This document shows positions 63,710 through 64,000 of a stretch of DNA of 64,000 bases, in pieces; the stretch's first letter is position 1, and each line of letters opens with the position of its first letter. This DNA comes from Gulosibacter sp. 10. GTDB lineage: Bacteria > Actinomycetota > Actinomycetes > Actinomycetales > Microbacteriaceae. The translations under genes were made by a program, and so were the position numbers. Below the pieces are notes generated by a model. The model was not told where the DNA came from and made no database searches. It worked only from the letters and a program-made list of their open reading frames with translations. Where the stretch lies: contig NZ_FUIC01000007.1 of NCBI RefSeq assembly GCF_900163695.1, forward strand, positions 1-64,000. The letters are read 5' to 3'.

Positions 63710-63824
63710 GCATGAAACCGTAACACCGCTCCCCCGACTGTCAATACCCGAAGTAGAAGATCCGCATGATTCCAATGATTTACTGAGAGGCCTTGCCAAG
63801 CGGGCCGCGATAGGGCTAGATTTG

Positions 63825-63864
63825 ATGCATACAAGAGCTCTCGCAGTAGAGTTGTTGTATGCAT
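63825..63864. promoter_or_regulatory. perfect 10-bp inverted repeat, probable GntR operator
   Basis: Arms ATGCATACAA (63825-63834) and TTGTATGCAT (63855-63864) are perfect inverted copies, centres 30 bases (about three helical turns) apart. They lie in the divergent region between the cyclase/reductase gene and the regulator; the right arm overlaps a possible ATG at 63859. Confidence 0.7.
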
Positions 63865-64000
63865 GATTCACCTACGAGGAAACCGCCGCTCGCCATGTCC
63901 AGGACGGTTTTCCAGAACTCGGAGACGACGTTGTTGACCCGGATGCGCCAGCTCATCATCGACGGCACCGTCGAGCCCGGCGCGCCGTTCTCGGAAGTGC
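63859..64000 (+). CDS. GntR-family transcriptional regulator, N-terminal fragment cut by window end
   Basis: Only the first 35-47 residues are in the window. TLLTRMRQLIIDGTVEPGAPFSEV matches the start of a GntR-type winged helix. ATG 63859 and ATG 63895 are both in frame; neither has a strong ribosome site. It is divergent from the cyclase/reductase-BCCT unit and probably controls it through the inverted repeat at 63825-63864. Confidence 0.7.
   Translation, partial: MHDSPTRKPPLAMSRTVFQNSETTLLTRMRQLIIDGTVEPGAPFSEV

Overview
The window is very GC-rich (roughly 70% G+C by eye). It has actinobacterial hallmarks: two clpP genes next to tig, DtxR/IdeR-type iron boxes, LpqH-like lipoproteins, a large SCO7613-type membrane protein, an HmuO-type heme oxygenase, and frequent GTG starts with ATGA stop/start overlaps. 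The overall character suggests a Microbacteriaceae member, possibly Leucobacter-like; the genus is an inference. No rRNA, insertion sequence or CRISPR array was seen.

Layout. 0-14 kb: mixed metabolic and envelope genes. These are an FAD/Fe-S lactate/glycolate-type dehydrogenase, an orphan DNA methyltransferase, membrane and sortase-type surface proteins, a succinate-semialdehyde-type dehydrogenase, a CHY zinc finger protein, a citrate-lyase-beta-like enzyme, small ABM and VOC proteins and two LpqH-like lipoproteins. 14-30 kb: the tig-clpP1-clpP2 ... clpX proteostasis locus, split by a 12-kb heme-acquisition island. The island contains heme oxygenase, an HtaA-WxL fusion with its DUF916 partner, an LAxTG surface protein, hmuTUV, a neocarzinostatin-like membrane protein and a two-domain HtaA. 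Iron boxes lie at 23274-23292 and 26168-26206, at the heads of its transcription units. 30-36 kb: a glycine-betaine-type ABC transporter (ATPase, permease) followed by three paralogous binding proteins, the first two each followed by a strong hairpin.

36-46 kb: a cupin; a FadR-type regulator with L-lactate dehydrogenase and a perfect palindromic operator; a DHA2 drug exporter; and a four-gene acyl cluster (acyl-CoA ligase, ketoacyl synthase, acyl-CoA-dehydrogenase-like flavoprotein, nitroreductase). 46-51 kb: a phage-derived module with endolysin, holin, two divergent HTH regulators and an ImmA/IrrE peptidase, next to the 3' end of tRNA-Pro and without virion genes. 51-64 kb: a two-gene operon of unknown function, phosphoketolase, tRNA-Gly, the 1615-residue membrane protein, a BCCT transporter, a cyclase/flavin-reductase fusion, and the start of a GntR regulator whose upstream region holds a perfect 10-bp inverted repeat.

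How the parts work together. The heme island forms a full path from cell wall to cytoplasm: surface HtaA proteins, binding protein, permease/ATPase, then heme oxygenase releasing iron, all apparently derepressed when iron is low. The D- and L-lactate-type dehydrogenases and the FadR-type regulator suggest use of hydroxy acids. The betaine ABC system and the BCCT carrier point to osmolyte uptake. The 46-51 kb module looks like a lysis cassette retained under repressor/antirepressor control.
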